The position numbers and the translations under genes were made by a program. Below are positions 1 through 8,375 of a stretch of DNA of 64,000 nucleotides, in pieces (the stretch's first letter is position 1; every line of letters begins with the position of its first letter). The notes below the pieces were generated by a model. The model was not told the DNA's origin, did not search any database, and saw only the letters and a program-made list of their open reading frames with translations. This DNA is from Millisia brevis NBRC 105863 (lineage in GTDB: Bacteria; Actinomycetota; Actinomycetes; Mycobacteriales; Mycobacteriaceae), in contig NZ_BCRN01000002.1 in assembly GCF_001552615.1 (NCBI RefSeq), forward strand, positions 248,001 to 312,000. The letters are read 5' to 3'.

Positions 1-462
1 CGTTGGGTGTGGGCCTGCGCTGGTACCCACAGCGTCCGCTCCTCCGCGCCGCCGATCGAGAACATGTGGCCCGGCGACGATCTGGTCGATCTCGCGGGCA
101 CCACCGGCTACGGCTGGGACCACGACGCGACCGCCACCTATCAACCGACCTTCGACCGGCTGACCGCGATGACCGATCGCCCCTTCCTCATCGCGGAGAT
201 GGGCGCCGACGGCGGCGTCAACGACGCGGGGGTCACCGGCACCGAATGGTTGGCGACCCTGCCCGCGTATCTGCAGGGCAACCCGCGCATTCGCGGACTC
301 GTCTGGCACGACATCGGCCCCCAGCAACAGGCCACCGGCAACTACCGGCTCACCCAGCAGGCGGTCCTCGACGCCTTCAATACCGTCCTCGAGCAGACCC
401 CGGTGATCGGCAACCCCGCCTGGTCGACGTCGGACGGCGCGGGCAATCCCGCGCTCGACTGA
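1..462 (+). CDS. C-terminal part of a GH26-like glycoside hydrolase (partial)
   Basis: The reading frame is open from the first base of the window, so the gene starts upstream and only its last 153 codons are present. The fragment has the end of a TIM-barrel glycosidase: a PFLIAEMG strand whose Glu would be the catalytic nucleophile, a WLATLP helix and an IRGLVWHD strand. This pattern resembles the end of family 26 glycoside hydrolases (beta-mannanase or endoglucanase type). The substrate cannot be deduced from this fragment, and whether the enzyme is secreted cannot be seen because the N-terminus is missing. A 23-bp tandem repeat follows the stop codon. The family is a moderately confident call; related clan-A glycosidases are the alternative. 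Confidence 0.6.
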   Translation, partial: RWVWACAGTHSVRSSAPPIENMWPGDDLVDLAGTTGYGWDHDATATYQPTFDRLTAMTDRPFLIAEMGADGGVNDAGVTGTEWLATLPAYLQGNPRIRGLVWHDIGPQQQATGNYRLTQQAVLDAFNTVLEQTPVIGNPAWSTSDGAGNPALD

Positions 463-463
463 C

Positions 464-587
464 CGGCCCGGCCGTCGCCTTCCACCCGGCCCGGCCGTCG
501 CCTTCCACCCGGCCCGGCCGTCGCCTTCCACCCGGCCCGGCCGTCGCCTTCCACCCGGCCCGGCCGTCGCCTTCCACCCGGCCCGGC
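464..587. repeat. 23-bp tandem repeat, five copies
   Basis: The core GTCGCC recurs at 474, 497, 520, 543 and 566, so the period is exactly 23 bp, with the unit close to CGGCCCGGCCGTCGCCTTCC plus ACC. The copies are essentially identical and the array begins immediately after the glycosidase stop codon. A period of 23 would break any reading frame, so this is intergenic, VNTR-like DNA. It separates the glycosidase from the MmpL gene. Confidence 0.9.
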
Positions 588-668
588 CCCACTCCCTAGG
601 ATCGACCCGGCGGACACGCGGCCTTCGGCCCCGACGGTATGTCCGGCCATCGTCCGGGAGGAATGCGC

Positions 669-2900
669 GTGCTCAGCTGGATCGCCGAGATGGTCATTCG
701 GGCGCCGCGGCGCATCATCGTCGCGGCCCTGCTGATCGCGGTCACCGCCGGCCTCGTCGGGGCCGGCGCCATCGACCGTCTCGGTGCGGGCGGCTTCTTC
801 GATCCGCGTTCCGACGCGATGCGCGGCACCCAACTGCTGCAGGACACCTTCGACTCGGCAAACCCGAATCTCATCGTGCTGGTGTCCGACCCCGATGGTG
901 TCGACTCCCCCACCGCGCGGGAGGTCGGTCTCGAGGTGACCGAGGAGGTCGCGGCCGACCCGCACGTGCTGTCGGTGCAGTCGTATTGGCAGATGAGCGG
1001 GCCGATGGCGATGGGACTGCGCAGCACCGACGGGACCAGCGCGGTCATCGCGGTGCAGCTCGACGGCAACGAAACCGAATTCCAGCGCAGCGGTACCGAG
1101 CTCGCCGACCGGATCGGCACCGGCCGCGACGGGGTCACCGTGACCGTCGGCGGCGCGGCGATCGTCTACCGGGACAGCAACGCCGCCGTGACCCGGGATC
1201 TGGTGCGCGCCGAGATGGTGGCGCTGCCGATCTCGGCGCTGGTCCTGGTCTGGGTGTTCGGCAGCGCGATCGCCGCGATGCTCCCGCTGGCGGTCGGGCT
1301 GTTCTCGATCCTGATGACGCTCGCGATCCTGCGGCTGCTGACCACGGTGACCGATGTGTCGATCTTCGCGCTGAACCTGACCGTGGCGCTCGGGCTGGCG
1401 ATCGCGATCGACTACAGCCTGTTCATCGTGCACCGCTTCCGGGAGGAGCGGCGCGCCGCGTTGGCGCGCGGGGAGACCGATGTCGACGCCGATGCGGTGC
1501 GCCGCACCATCGCGGTCGCCGGCCGGACCGTTCTGTTCTCCGCGCTGCCGGTGATCGTGTCGATGGCCGCGCTGGTGGTCTTCCCGCTCTACTTCCTGCG
1601 GTCGTTCGCCTACGCGGCGTCCGCCGCCGTCGCCGCCGCGGCGCTGGCGGCCGTCGTCGTGCTGCCGGCGATCCTGCTGCTGCTCGGCCCGCGGGTCGAC
1701 GCACTCGACATCCGCCGTCCGATCCGCCGACTCCTCGGCCGCTCGCCGTCGCCGTCCGTCGAGCCGGAGGACAGCGGCTGGTATCGGCTCGCCGACCGGA
1801 TCGTGCGGCGCCCGGTGCTGCCCGCCGCCGCGGTCGTGATCGTGCTGCTGACCCTCGGCATCCCGTTCCTGCACCTGACCACCGGGTTCACCGACGACCG
1901 GGCGCTCAACGAGCAGGTGCCGAGCCGGGTGGTCGGCGACGCGCTGCGCAACGACTTCGCGCAGGACCCGACCGCCTCGATCACGATCGTCGTCCCCGAC
2001 GGGCCCACCGACCCGAACGCCTACGCCGACTACGCCACCGAGCTGTCCCGGGTCCCGGACGTGACGGCGGTCCTCGCCCCGGACGGCATACACGTCGGCG
2101 GGCTGCGCATCGCGCCCGCGCCACCGGACATGCTCTCGGGCACGGTCGCGCGGATCACGGTCGCCTCCGGGGTCACACCGTTCTCCGATCAGGGCGCCCA
2201 ACTGGTCGACGCCGTGCGCGCCGTCCGACCGCCCGCGGAGGTGATGTACACCGGAGCGGCGGAGCTGAACGCCGAATCGATGCACACGATCGCCACCCGC
2301 CTGCCGATCGCCCTCGCCTGGATCGCGCTGACCACCTTCCTGGTGCTGTTCGTCTTCACCGGAAGTGTCGTGCTGCCGCTCAAGGCGATCCTGATGAACC
2401 TGCTGTCGCTGTCGGCGACGTTCGGCGCGATGGTGTGGATCTTCCAGGACGGGAACCTGTCGGGCCTGTTCGGCTTCGAACCGACCGGCTACCTCAACGC
2501 GACCCTGCCGCTGTTGATGTTCTGCCTGGCGTTCGGGGTGTCGATGGACTACGAGATCTTCATCCTGTCCCGCATCGCCGAGCAGTGGCGTTCCGGGGAC
2601 GGCAGCGCCGAGGCCAACCGGCAGGCCGTGGCGCTGGGCATCGCCCAAACCGGCCGGATCATCACCGCTGCGGCGCTGCTGATGGCGATCGTGCTCAGCG
2701 CACTGGTGTCGTCGTCGGTGTCGTTCATCCAGATGTTCGGGCTGGGGTTGGCGCTGATGGTGCTGATCGACGCCACCCTGGTGCGCGCGATCCTGGTGCC
2801 GGCGTTCATGGGGTTGCTCGGCCGGTGGAACTGGTGGGCGCCCGCCCCGCTGGCCCGCCTGCACCGCTCCTGGTTCCCTCCGGAGTCGCTGCGCCACTGA
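669..2900 (+). CDS. MmpL-family RND transporter
   Basis: A membrane transporter of about 743 residues with the RND/MmpL plan: an N-terminal helix, a periplasmic domain, a block of five or six helices, a short cytoplasmic stretch, then a second copy of this pattern. The proton-relay Asp-Tyr pairs typical of MmpL proteins are visible as AIDYSLFIVHRFREE near residue 250 and SMDYEIFILSRIAEQ near residue 625. MmpL proteins export lipids or siderophores across the inner membrane of mycolata; the cargo here is unknown. A GTG at 669 is chosen because GGGAGGA at 656-662 lies six bases ahead of it; ATG at 663 or 639 is possible but has worse spacing. The protein lacks the long C-terminal tail of MmpL3 and is closer in size to the short MmpL types. 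Confidence 0.88.
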   Translation: MLSWIAEMVIRAPRRIIVAALLIAVTAGLVGAGAIDRLGAGGFFDPRSDAMRGTQLLQDTFDSANPNLIVLVSDPDGVDSPTAREVGLEVTEEVAADPHVLSVQSYWQMSGPMAMGLRSTDGTSAVIAVQLDGNETEFQRSGTELADRIGTGRDGVTVTVGGAAIVYRDSNAAVTRDLVRAEMVALPISALVLVWVFGSAIAAMLPLAVGLFSILMTLAILRLLTTVTDVSIFALNLTVALGLAIAIDYSLFIVHRFREERRAALARGETDVDADAVRRTIAVAGRTVLFSALPVIVSMAALVVFPLYFLRSFAYAASAAVAAAALAAVVVLPAILLLLGPRVDALDIRRPIRRLLGRSPSPSVEPEDSGWYRLADRIVRRPVLPAAAVVIVLLTLGIPFLHLTTGFTDDRALNEQVPSRVVGDALRNDFAQDPTASITIVVPDGPTDPNAYADYATELSRVPDVTAVLAPDGIHVGGLRIAPAPPDMLSGTVARITVASGVTPFSDQGAQLVDAVRAVRPPAEVMYTGAAELNAESMHTIATRLPIALAWIALTTFLVLFVFTGSVVLPLKAILMNLLSLSATFGAMVWIFQDGNLSGLFGFEPTGYLNATLPLLMFCLAFGVSMDYEIFILSRIAEQWRSGDGSAEANRQAVALGIAQTGRIITAAALLMAIVLSALVSSSVSFIQMFGLGLALMVLIDATLVRAILVPAFMGLLGRWNWWAPAPLARLHRSWFPPESLRH

Positions 2901-3013
2901 CCGTGTGCGTACATCTTCCTCAGCGCGGCGCCGAGGAGACTATGTTCTCGGCGGGGCGCTGAGGCGAACCATTGCACACCCGGGTGGAGCGTCGGGGGCC
3001 TACCATCGCCGCC

Positions 3014-3673
3014 ATGCGCAGCGGACGGCTCCCCCGGATCGCCGCGGCCCTGGCCGCGTCGGCGATGCTCTCCGCCTGCGCCGACCGGACGGTGGCCGGC
3101 AGCGCCCAATCCGCCCCGGTCACCAGCACCGAGAGTTTCATGACCCGAGCCGACGTCCCGACGGTCGCCCCGACCACCACCCGGCCGACCACGACCCGGC
3201 CGACCGGGACCGCGTTGATCGACATCCCGCCGGAGATCGCCGACGCCCTGAACGAGGCGGTCGTCGACGCCGGCGACTTCGCCGGGGACCGCCCCGGCGG
3301 CTGGTACTTCACCACGCCGTCGGGCCGCTTCGTCTGCGGGATCGAAACCTCCACCTTGACCGGCGACCTGCCGCAGGTCGGCTGCCAGGGCGAGATCCCC
3401 TCGACCGCACCACGATTGCCCGCCCCGGGCGCACCGGACAATCTGATTCCGGCCAATACGATCCTCGCGGTCGGCGACGGCGAGGGTGGCTTCCTCAACG
3501 CCGGCGGCGTGATGTTCGCGCCCGATTCCGGTGCGCCGCGGACGCTCCCGTACGGCGAACTGCTGGTCGTCGAGGGCTACGTCTGCGCGGTCGACCCCGA
3601 GTTCGGGGTCACCTGCATGACCCCGATCGCGCACGGCTTCGCCGTCTCCTCGGATACCTACGACACCTGGTAG
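3014..3673 (+). CDS. Secreted lipoprotein of unknown function
   Basis: A 219-residue protein with a classical lipoprotein signal: basic MRSGRLPR, a hydrophobic Ala-rich core and a LSAC lipobox near residue 22. The mature part begins with a Thr/Pro-rich linker (repeated TTRPT) and then a globular domain with several Cys residues (CGIETS, CQGE, VCAVD, TCMT) that could form disulfides outside the membrane. The ATG at 3014 is chosen over an in-frame ATG at 2972 because it puts the signal peptide at the N-terminus. I do not recognise the mature domain as a named family, although its GWYFTTPSGRFVCGI segment resembles small secreted actinobacterial proteins. It follows mmpL on the same strand after 113 bp and may be cotranscribed. 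Confidence 0.75.
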   Translation: MRSGRLPRIAAALAASAMLSACADRTVAGSAQSAPVTSTESFMTRADVPTVAPTTTRPTTTRPTGTALIDIPPEIADALNEAVVDAGDFAGDRPGGWYFTTPSGRFVCGIETSTLTGDLPQVGCQGEIPSTAPRLPAPGAPDNLIPANTILAVGDGEGGFLNAGGVMFAPDSGAPRTLPYGELLVVEGYVCAVDPEFGVTCMTPIAHGFAVSSDTYDTW

Positions 3674-3684
3674 CGCCCGCCGGG

Positions 3685-4305
3685 TCAGTCGACCAGGGCG
3701 CTGACCTGCTGGGCGTTCAGGGCGCCGGTGCCGGGCCGATCCCGGTCGCGGACCAGCTCGACCGCCCGGTACAGGGGACGATCCGCCAGCGCCGCATCGC
3801 GCGCGACACACCGCAACTGCCCGACCAGGGCGGCGGCGATCGGTGAGCCCTTCGGCAGCGCGTCCGCCAGCCCGCGCAGGGCGAGCGGCGACAGCTCGCG
3901 GCCGCGGTCGTCCTCGGAGTAGACCGCGAGCACGACGTTGACCGCGGACCCGCCCTCCGATGCGCGCAGCAGCACCTGGCAGATCCGCGCCGAACGCGCG
4001 TGCAGGGTCACCTCGGCCCTCGTCAGATCCACCCGGATCGGCTTGAACGCGGCGGACCGGTGAATCACCTTGTCCCGCAGAAACAGCCGACCCTTGCCCG
4101 CCATCGCGGCGGCCCCGATCGCCGGCAGTCCCAGGATCACCCCGGCCACCAGCGCCACCCACGGCGACCACAGAACCCAGGACAGCACGGCGATCACCAG
4201 GGCGAGCCCGAGCAGCAGCCCCGCGGCGACGCGCACCCGGCGGGCGATCAGCTCGGCGGGAACGATGTCGAGGTCGATGTCCTCGCCGGCGGCTTTCGCG
4301 TTCAT
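3685..4305 (-). CDS. Two-helix membrane protein, conserved hypothetical
   Basis: A 206-residue protein with two adjacent hydrophobic segments (about residues 28-45 and 50-70) joined by a short loop, followed by a soluble C-terminal domain of about 130 residues. Topology suggests a membrane-anchored cytoplasmic domain. I do not recognise a catalytic motif. The ATG overlaps the hisS stop codon by four bases (ATGA), so the two genes are almost certainly cotranscribed with hisS first. The gene converges on the lipoprotein gene, with 11 bp between their ends. Confidence 0.7.
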   Translation of the reverse strand: MNAKAAGEDIDLDIVPAELIARRVRVAAGLLLGLALVIAVLSWVLWSPWVALVAGVILGLPAIGAAAMAGKGRLFLRDKVIHRSAAFKPIRVDLTRAEVTLHARSARICQVLLRASEGGSAVNVVLAVYSEDDRGRELSPLALRGLADALPKGSPIAAALVGQLRCVARDAALADRPLYRAVELVRDRDRPGTGALNAQQVSALVD

Positions 4306-5651
4306 GCCCGCACCAACCGAACGATCTCGTCGACGACGTCGGCGATCGGCACCTCGCGCTGTTCGCCGTTCGACAGATCCTTCAGTACCACCTGCTCGGC
4401 CTCGAGATCCCGGTCGCCGATGACGATCGCCACCGCCGCGCCCGAGCGGTCGGCCGCCTTCATCGATGCCTTGACGCTGCGGTTGCCGTAGGCCAGGTCG
4501 GTGCGCACGCCGGCGGCCCGCAGCCGCTGGGCGAGCACCGCCAGGCGCAGCCGCGCCGCCTCACCCATCGGCACGCCGAAGACGTCCACCCGGCCGGCCG
4601 GGGCGGCGTCGACGCCCTCCGCCGCGAGCGCCAGGACGGTGCGGTCGACACCGAGGCCGTAGCCGATACCCGACAGCGGCTGTCCGCCGAGGGTCTGCAT
4701 CAGGCCGTCGTAGCGACCGCCGCCGCCGATTCCGGACTGGGCGCCGAGCCCGTCGTGCACAAATTCGAAGGTGGTCTTGGTGTAGTAGTCGAGGCCGCGC
4801 ACCAGGCGCGGGTTGACCACGTACGGCACCCCCAGAGCGTCGAGGTGGCTGCGGACGGTCGCGAAGTGCTCCGCCGCCGACTCCGAGAGGTAGTCGAGCA
4901 TCAGCGGGGCGTTCGCGGTGGCCTCGCGGACCTCGGGGCGCTTGTCGTCCAGGACGCGCAGCGGGTTGATCTCCGCGCGCCGGCGGGTCGCCTCGTCGAG
5001 GTCGAGCCCGGCGAGGAAGTCCTGCAGGGCGGCGCGGTACTGCGGGCGGCAGGTGTCGTCGCCCAGGCTGGTCAGTTCCAACCGGAAGCCGGTGAGTCCC
5101 AGGGACCGGAAGCCGGCGTCGGCGGTCGCGATCACCTCGGCGTCCAGCGCCGGATCGTCGATACCGACGACCTCGATGCCCACCTGCTGAAGCTGCCGGT
5201 AGCGGCCGGCCTGCGGGCGCTCGTACCGGAAGAACGGGCCGGCGTAGCTGAGCTTGACCGGCAGCGCGCCGCGGTCGAGGCCGTGTTCGATCACCGCGCG
5301 GATCACCCCGGCGGTGCCCTCGGGTCGCAGGGTCACCGACCGGCCGCCGCGGTCGGCGAAGGTGTACATCTCCTTGCTGACCACGTCGGTCGACTCGCCG
5401 ACGCCGCGGGCGAAGAGCGCGGTGTCCTCGAAGACCGGCAGTTCGATGTGCTGGTAGCCGGCCAGACGGGCGGCCCGGGTGAGCGCATCACGCACCGCGA
5501 CGAACTGCGCCGAGGTCGGCGGCACGTAGTCGGGTACACCCTTGGGAGCGGCGAACGGGGTGCCCGCGTGCTCGGCGGGAGCCGCCGGGATTTCGGACGG
5601 TTCGGACGCCGGGGTGTCGGGCGTGGGGGTCGGTGCGGATGCTGCGGTCAC
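4302..5651 (-). CDS. hisS: Histidyl-tRNA synthetase
   Basis: Class II aminoacyl-tRNA synthetase that charges tRNA-His. Visible signatures are motif 2 ([14 protein letters not shown]), the histidine-specific [13 protein letters not shown] and the motif 3 loop [11 protein letters not shown], with a typical anticodon-binding domain at the C-terminus. The open frame reaches back to 5750, but the first plausible initiator is GTG at 5651; the earlier valines in the frame are GTC. From there the protein is 449 residues, with a Pro/Ala/Thr-rich N-terminal extension of about 35 residues before the KGVPDYVPP core. The extension is longer than in most HisRS proteins, and its role is unknown. Position next to a glyoxalase-II-like gene matches M. 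tuberculosis Rv2580c/Rv2581c. Confidence 0.95.
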   Translation of the reverse strand: MTAASAPTPTPDTPASEPSEIPAAPAEHAGTPFAAPKGVPDYVPPTSAQFVAVRDALTRAARLAGYQHIELPVFEDTALFARGVGESTDVVSKEMYTFADRGGRSVTLRPEGTAGVIRAVIEHGLDRGALPVKLSYAGPFFRYERPQAGRYRQLQQVGIEVVGIDDPALDAEVIATADAGFRSLGLTGFRLELTSLGDDTCRPQYRAALQDFLAGLDLDEATRRRAEINPLRVLDDKRPEVREATANAPLMLDYLSESAAEHFATVRSHLDALGVPYVVNPRLVRGLDYYTKTTFEFVHDGLGAQSGIGGGGRYDGLMQTLGGQPLSGIGYGLGVDRTVLALAAEGVDAAPAGRVDVFGVPMGEAARLRLAVLAQRLRAAGVRTDLAYGNRSVKASMKAADRSGAAVAIVIGDRDLEAEQVVLKDLSNGEQREVPIADVVDEIVRLVRA

Positions 5652-5759
5652 CCGAACAAGCGTAGTGACCCGCTCGTCACCGGCCGCAGCGGGCAAGGTC
5701 GGCCCACGGCCCACGGCCCACGGCGCGCGACGGGGCGGCGGGCACGGCACCGCTTCGGC

Positions 5760-6389
5760 CTACGGGATCGTTGCCGGTCGCCACATGCCGATCGCCGCCG
5801 TGCTGCCGGGCGTCTGGATGCGGCTGATCGGAACGAAGCCGAATCGGCCGTAGTAGCGAGCATTGGCGTCGGAGGACGACTCGAGATACGCCGCCGACCC
5901 GGTCGCGTCGGCGGCGGACAGGCGGTCGCGCAGCAGGGCTCCCGCAATCCCTGTGCCGCGGGCCTGCGGCACGGTGCCGATCGCGCGCAGATACCAGTGC
6001 GGGACCAGCGGCCGATGCCGCTCGGAGATCGCTTCTGCCCGGATCGCCCCGGTGATCCGCGCCCCGAAGGCCCGCAGATAGCGCGGCACCGCCAGGATCC
6101 GGTCGCGATGTCGCGGCGCGCGTCCCGGTGCATCCCACAACGCGACGCCCAGCAGTTCACCGGCACCGTCGCCGGCCAGCCATACGTGCCCACCCGCCCC
6201 GAAGGTCTCGCGGATCGACGCAAGGAAGACGTCGTGGAGGCGGTCGTCCCGGTTTCCGGGTGGCAGCAAACCGACGGTCAATTCGTCGGTGGCAAACGCC
6301 TGCGCGAGGATGCGCGCGGCGGCGTCTTCGTCGGATGGGCTTGCCGGTCGCAGGACAACGTCGTTGTTCGGTCGCGCGGTGGTCGCCAT
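5760..6389 (-). CDS. GNAT-family N-acetyltransferase
   Basis: A 209-residue acetyltransferase of the GNAT fold. The acetyl-CoA pyrophosphate-binding motif is visible as ARGTGIAGALL near residues 145-155, and the C-terminal strand/helix pair reads AYLESSSDANARYYGRFGF, a common ending for the family. The substrate is not predictable. The gene lies between hisS and the glyoxalase-like gene on the same strand. Its 3' side carries a short CGGCCCA microrepeat (about 5699-5724) in the gap to hisS. Confidence 0.82.
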   Translation of the reverse strand: MATTARPNNDVVLRPASPSDEDAAARILAQAFATDELTVGLLPPGNRDDRLHDVFLASIRETFGAGGHVWLAGDGAGELLGVALWDAPGRAPRHRDRILAVPRYLRAFGARITGAIRAEAISERHRPLVPHWYLRAIGTVPQARGTGIAGALLRDRLSAADATGSAAYLESSSDANARYYGRFGFVPISRIQTPGSTAAIGMWRPATIP

Positions 6390-6454
6390 GCCACAGGGTA
6401 ACGGCGGCGGGTGAACAGGGATCGGGACGATTCCGTGGGCCGCGCCGAACGCCG

Positions 6455-7114
6455 TCAGCTCAGGAAGGGGTTGCTCGCGCGCTCGGCGCCGATCGAGGTC
6501 GCCGGGCCGTGGCCGGGCAGGACCGCCACCGCATCGTCGAGCGGCAGCAGCGACTCGCCGATCGAGCGGATCAGCTGTTCGTGGTCGCCGCCGGGCAGAT
6601 CGCTGCGGCCAACGGAACCGGCGAAGAGGGTGTCCCCCGAGACGACGACACCGATCTCGGCGCCGGAGGTTTCGGTGGGCAGGTGGAAGCAGACCGAGCC
6701 CTGCGTATGGCCGGGGGTGGCGAGCACCTCGAACTCGAGGCCGGCGAGGTCGAGCTTCTCCCCATCGGTCAGTTCGATCACCGTGTCCGGTTCCTCGAAG
6801 GTCTCGTCGGTGATGAACTGCCCGAGCTGCGGGCCGATCCCGGAGGCGGGGTCGGCGAGCATATGCCGGTCGGCGGGGTGGATGTAGACCGGGATGTCGT
6901 AGCGGTCACAGACCTGCTTGAGGTTCCAGGTGTGATCGAGGTGCCCGTGCGTCAGCAGCACGGCCACCGGCCGCAGACCGGTCTCGTCGAGCACCTGTGC
7001 CAGCGGTGCCGCGGCGTCCTGGCCCGGGTCGACGACGACACACTCCGTCCCGTCGCCCGCGATGACGTAACAGTTGGTCTGAAACATGCCGGCCGGGAAT
7101 CCGCTGATCCGCAC
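6455..7114 (-). CDS. Metallo-beta-lactamase-fold hydrolase, glyoxalase-II-like
   Basis: A 219-residue MBL-fold hydrolase. The dinuclear metal site is seen as THGHLDH near residues 54-60, with downstream metal ligands in TPGHTQGSVCF and VSGDTLF. It probably hydrolyses a thioester such as an S-acyl glutathione- or mycothiol-type conjugate, or acts as a persulfide dioxygenase; the sequence does not decide. The frame opens at 7348, but GTG at 7114 has AGGAAGGAG just upstream and gives the usual start VRISGFPAGMFQTNCY. It is the positional counterpart of Rv2581c and is divergent from the ppiB-like gene. Confidence 0.88.
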   Translation of the reverse strand: MRISGFPAGMFQTNCYVIAGDGTECVVVDPGQDAAAPLAQVLDETGLRPVAVLLTHGHLDHTWNLKQVCDRYDIPVYIHPADRHMLADPASGIGPQLGQFITDETFEEPDTVIELTDGEKLDLAGLEFEVLATPGHTQGSVCFHLPTETSGAEIGVVVSGDTLFAGSVGRSDLPGGDHEQLIRSIGESLLPLDDAVAVLPGHGPATSIGAERASNPFLS

Positions 7115-7353
7115 GGTGCTCCTTCCTGGCGTCGCCCGATCCGTCCGATTGCGTGCGCGCCTACCCGTCGAGCGTAGGTCACCGGCGGGATCGCCGACAC
7201 CGGCGCCGATGTCGATTGGTCGCCGCCCGACCGGCGGGTGACGGCCGGCCGCGCGATCCGCAGTGGCAGACTTACCCGCCGGTGGAGTCGAACGGCGGGA
7301 CAGGTCCCCGGGACGTCGGCCACCCCAGCGGAACGACGAAGGAGCCATCCGAG

Positions 7354-8220
7354 GTGCCGACCAACGCCGAACGCCGGGCCAACGCCCAGCGCGACCTCCA
7401 ACGGACGATCGAAGAGCGCGAGAAGAACGCCCGGAAACGGGGTCTGCTGCTGATCCTGGGCTCCGGGCTCGGCGTCGTGCTGCTGGTGGTCGCGGGCGTT
7501 CTGGCGTGGCGCACCCTCGGCAGCAGCGACGACACCTCCAACGAGGCCGCCTCCCCCAGCACCCAGATCCAGGGCGACGGGACGACGCTGCCCGACGGTC
7601 GGGCCGAGGCGCTGCCCGCGACGATCAACTGCACCTATACCCCGTCCGGTGACGCCTCGAAGCCGGTCGAGGCGCCGCGCTCCGACGGTATCGACACCAC
7701 GGTGCAGACGGTGTCGATGAGCATGGTGACCGACCGCGGACCGATCGGCCTGACCCTGAACAACGCCGAGTCGCCGTGCACGGTCAACAGCTTCGTCTCA
7801 CTCGCCTCGCAGGGCTACTTCGACGGCACCACCTGCCACCGCCTGACCAGTGTGCCCGGCAGCCTCGAGGTGCTGCAGTGCGGTGACCCGTCCGGCAACG
7901 GCACCGGCGGGCCGGGCTACCAGTTCGCCGACGAGTTCCCCCGTGACCAGTACGCCGACGAGGACCCCGCTCTCGACTTCCCGGTGACCTACCCGCGCGG
8001 CACCCTGGCGATGGCCAACGCCGGTCCGGGCACCAACGGCAGCCAGTTCTTCATCGTCTACGGCGACTCCCAGCTGCCGCCGCGCTACACCGTCTTCGGC
8101 ACCGTCGACGACACCGGCCTCGCCACCGTCGACGCGATCGCCGCCGCCGGCACCGCGGACGGTTCGCAGGATGGTCCGCCGGCCGAGCCGGTGACGATCA
8201 CCTCGGTGCAACTGGACTGA
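7354..8220 (+). CDS. ppiB: Membrane-anchored cyclophilin-type peptidyl-prolyl isomerase
   Basis: A 288-residue protein: a charged, probably coiled N-terminus (ERRANAQRDLQRTIEEREKN), one transmembrane helix at about residues 30-52, a Thr/Ser-rich linker, then a cyclophilin domain. The cyclophilin part has CHRLT (equivalent of FHRV), GTGGPGYQFADEF, LAMANAGPGTNGSQFFI and YTVFGTV. It should catalyse prolyl cis-trans isomerisation outside the membrane. GTG at 7354 is chosen because AAGGAG lies nine bases upstream, although the frame is open from 7153. Rv2582 (ppiB) occupies the same position and orientation in M. tuberculosis. It converges on rel across a large inverted repeat. Confidence 0.9.
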   Translation: MPTNAERRANAQRDLQRTIEEREKNARKRGLLLILGSGLGVVLLVVAGVLAWRTLGSSDDTSNEAASPSTQIQGDGTTLPDGRAEALPATINCTYTPSGDASKPVEAPRSDGIDTTVQTVSMSMVTDRGPIGLTLNNAESPCTVNSFVSLASQGYFDGTTCHRLTSVPGSLEVLQCGDPSGNGTGGPGYQFADEFPRDQYADEDPALDFPVTYPRGTLAMANAGPGTNGSQFFIVYGDSQLPPRYTVFGTVDDTGLATVDAIAAAGTADGSQDGPPAEPVTITSVQLD

Positions 8221-8283
8221 CACCGCGCCGGGCCGGCGGTCGCCGTCGGCCCGGCTCCGCTCGGCGGCATACGCCGGGCAGCT

Positions 8284-8357
8284 GTGGCAGATGGAACCTA
8301 TACGGGCCGCGGACGCATATATCGCGTCCACGGCCCGTATAGGTTCCGATTGCCACA
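8284..8357. terminator. Long inverted repeat between convergent ppiB and rel
   Basis: The core is two 24-base arms, 8293-8316 and 8324-8347, that pair with one mismatch around the seven-base loop ATATATC. After a three-base mismatch on each side, another seven bases pair (TGTGGCA with TGCCACA). No U-tract follows on either strand. Its position between two convergent stop codons suggests a bidirectional terminator, but it is longer than most actinobacterial terminators. Confidence 0.8.
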
Positions 8358-8375
8358 CCCCTCGGGTGCGACCGG

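Noticed and set aside
464-587. Regular 23-bp repeats that could suggest a CRISPR array
   Set aside because: The copies are directly adjacent with no spacers.
342-2897. An 851-codon open frame on the minus strand opposite mmpL
   Set aside because: It lies antisense to an evident MmpL gene, has Arg/Gln/Asp-rich low-complexity content typical of high-GC shadow frames, and shows no domain.
4755-6401. A 548-codon plus-strand open frame opposite hisS and the GNAT gene
   Set aside because: Both opposite-strand genes are well supported; this frame has shadow-type composition and runs across two genes.
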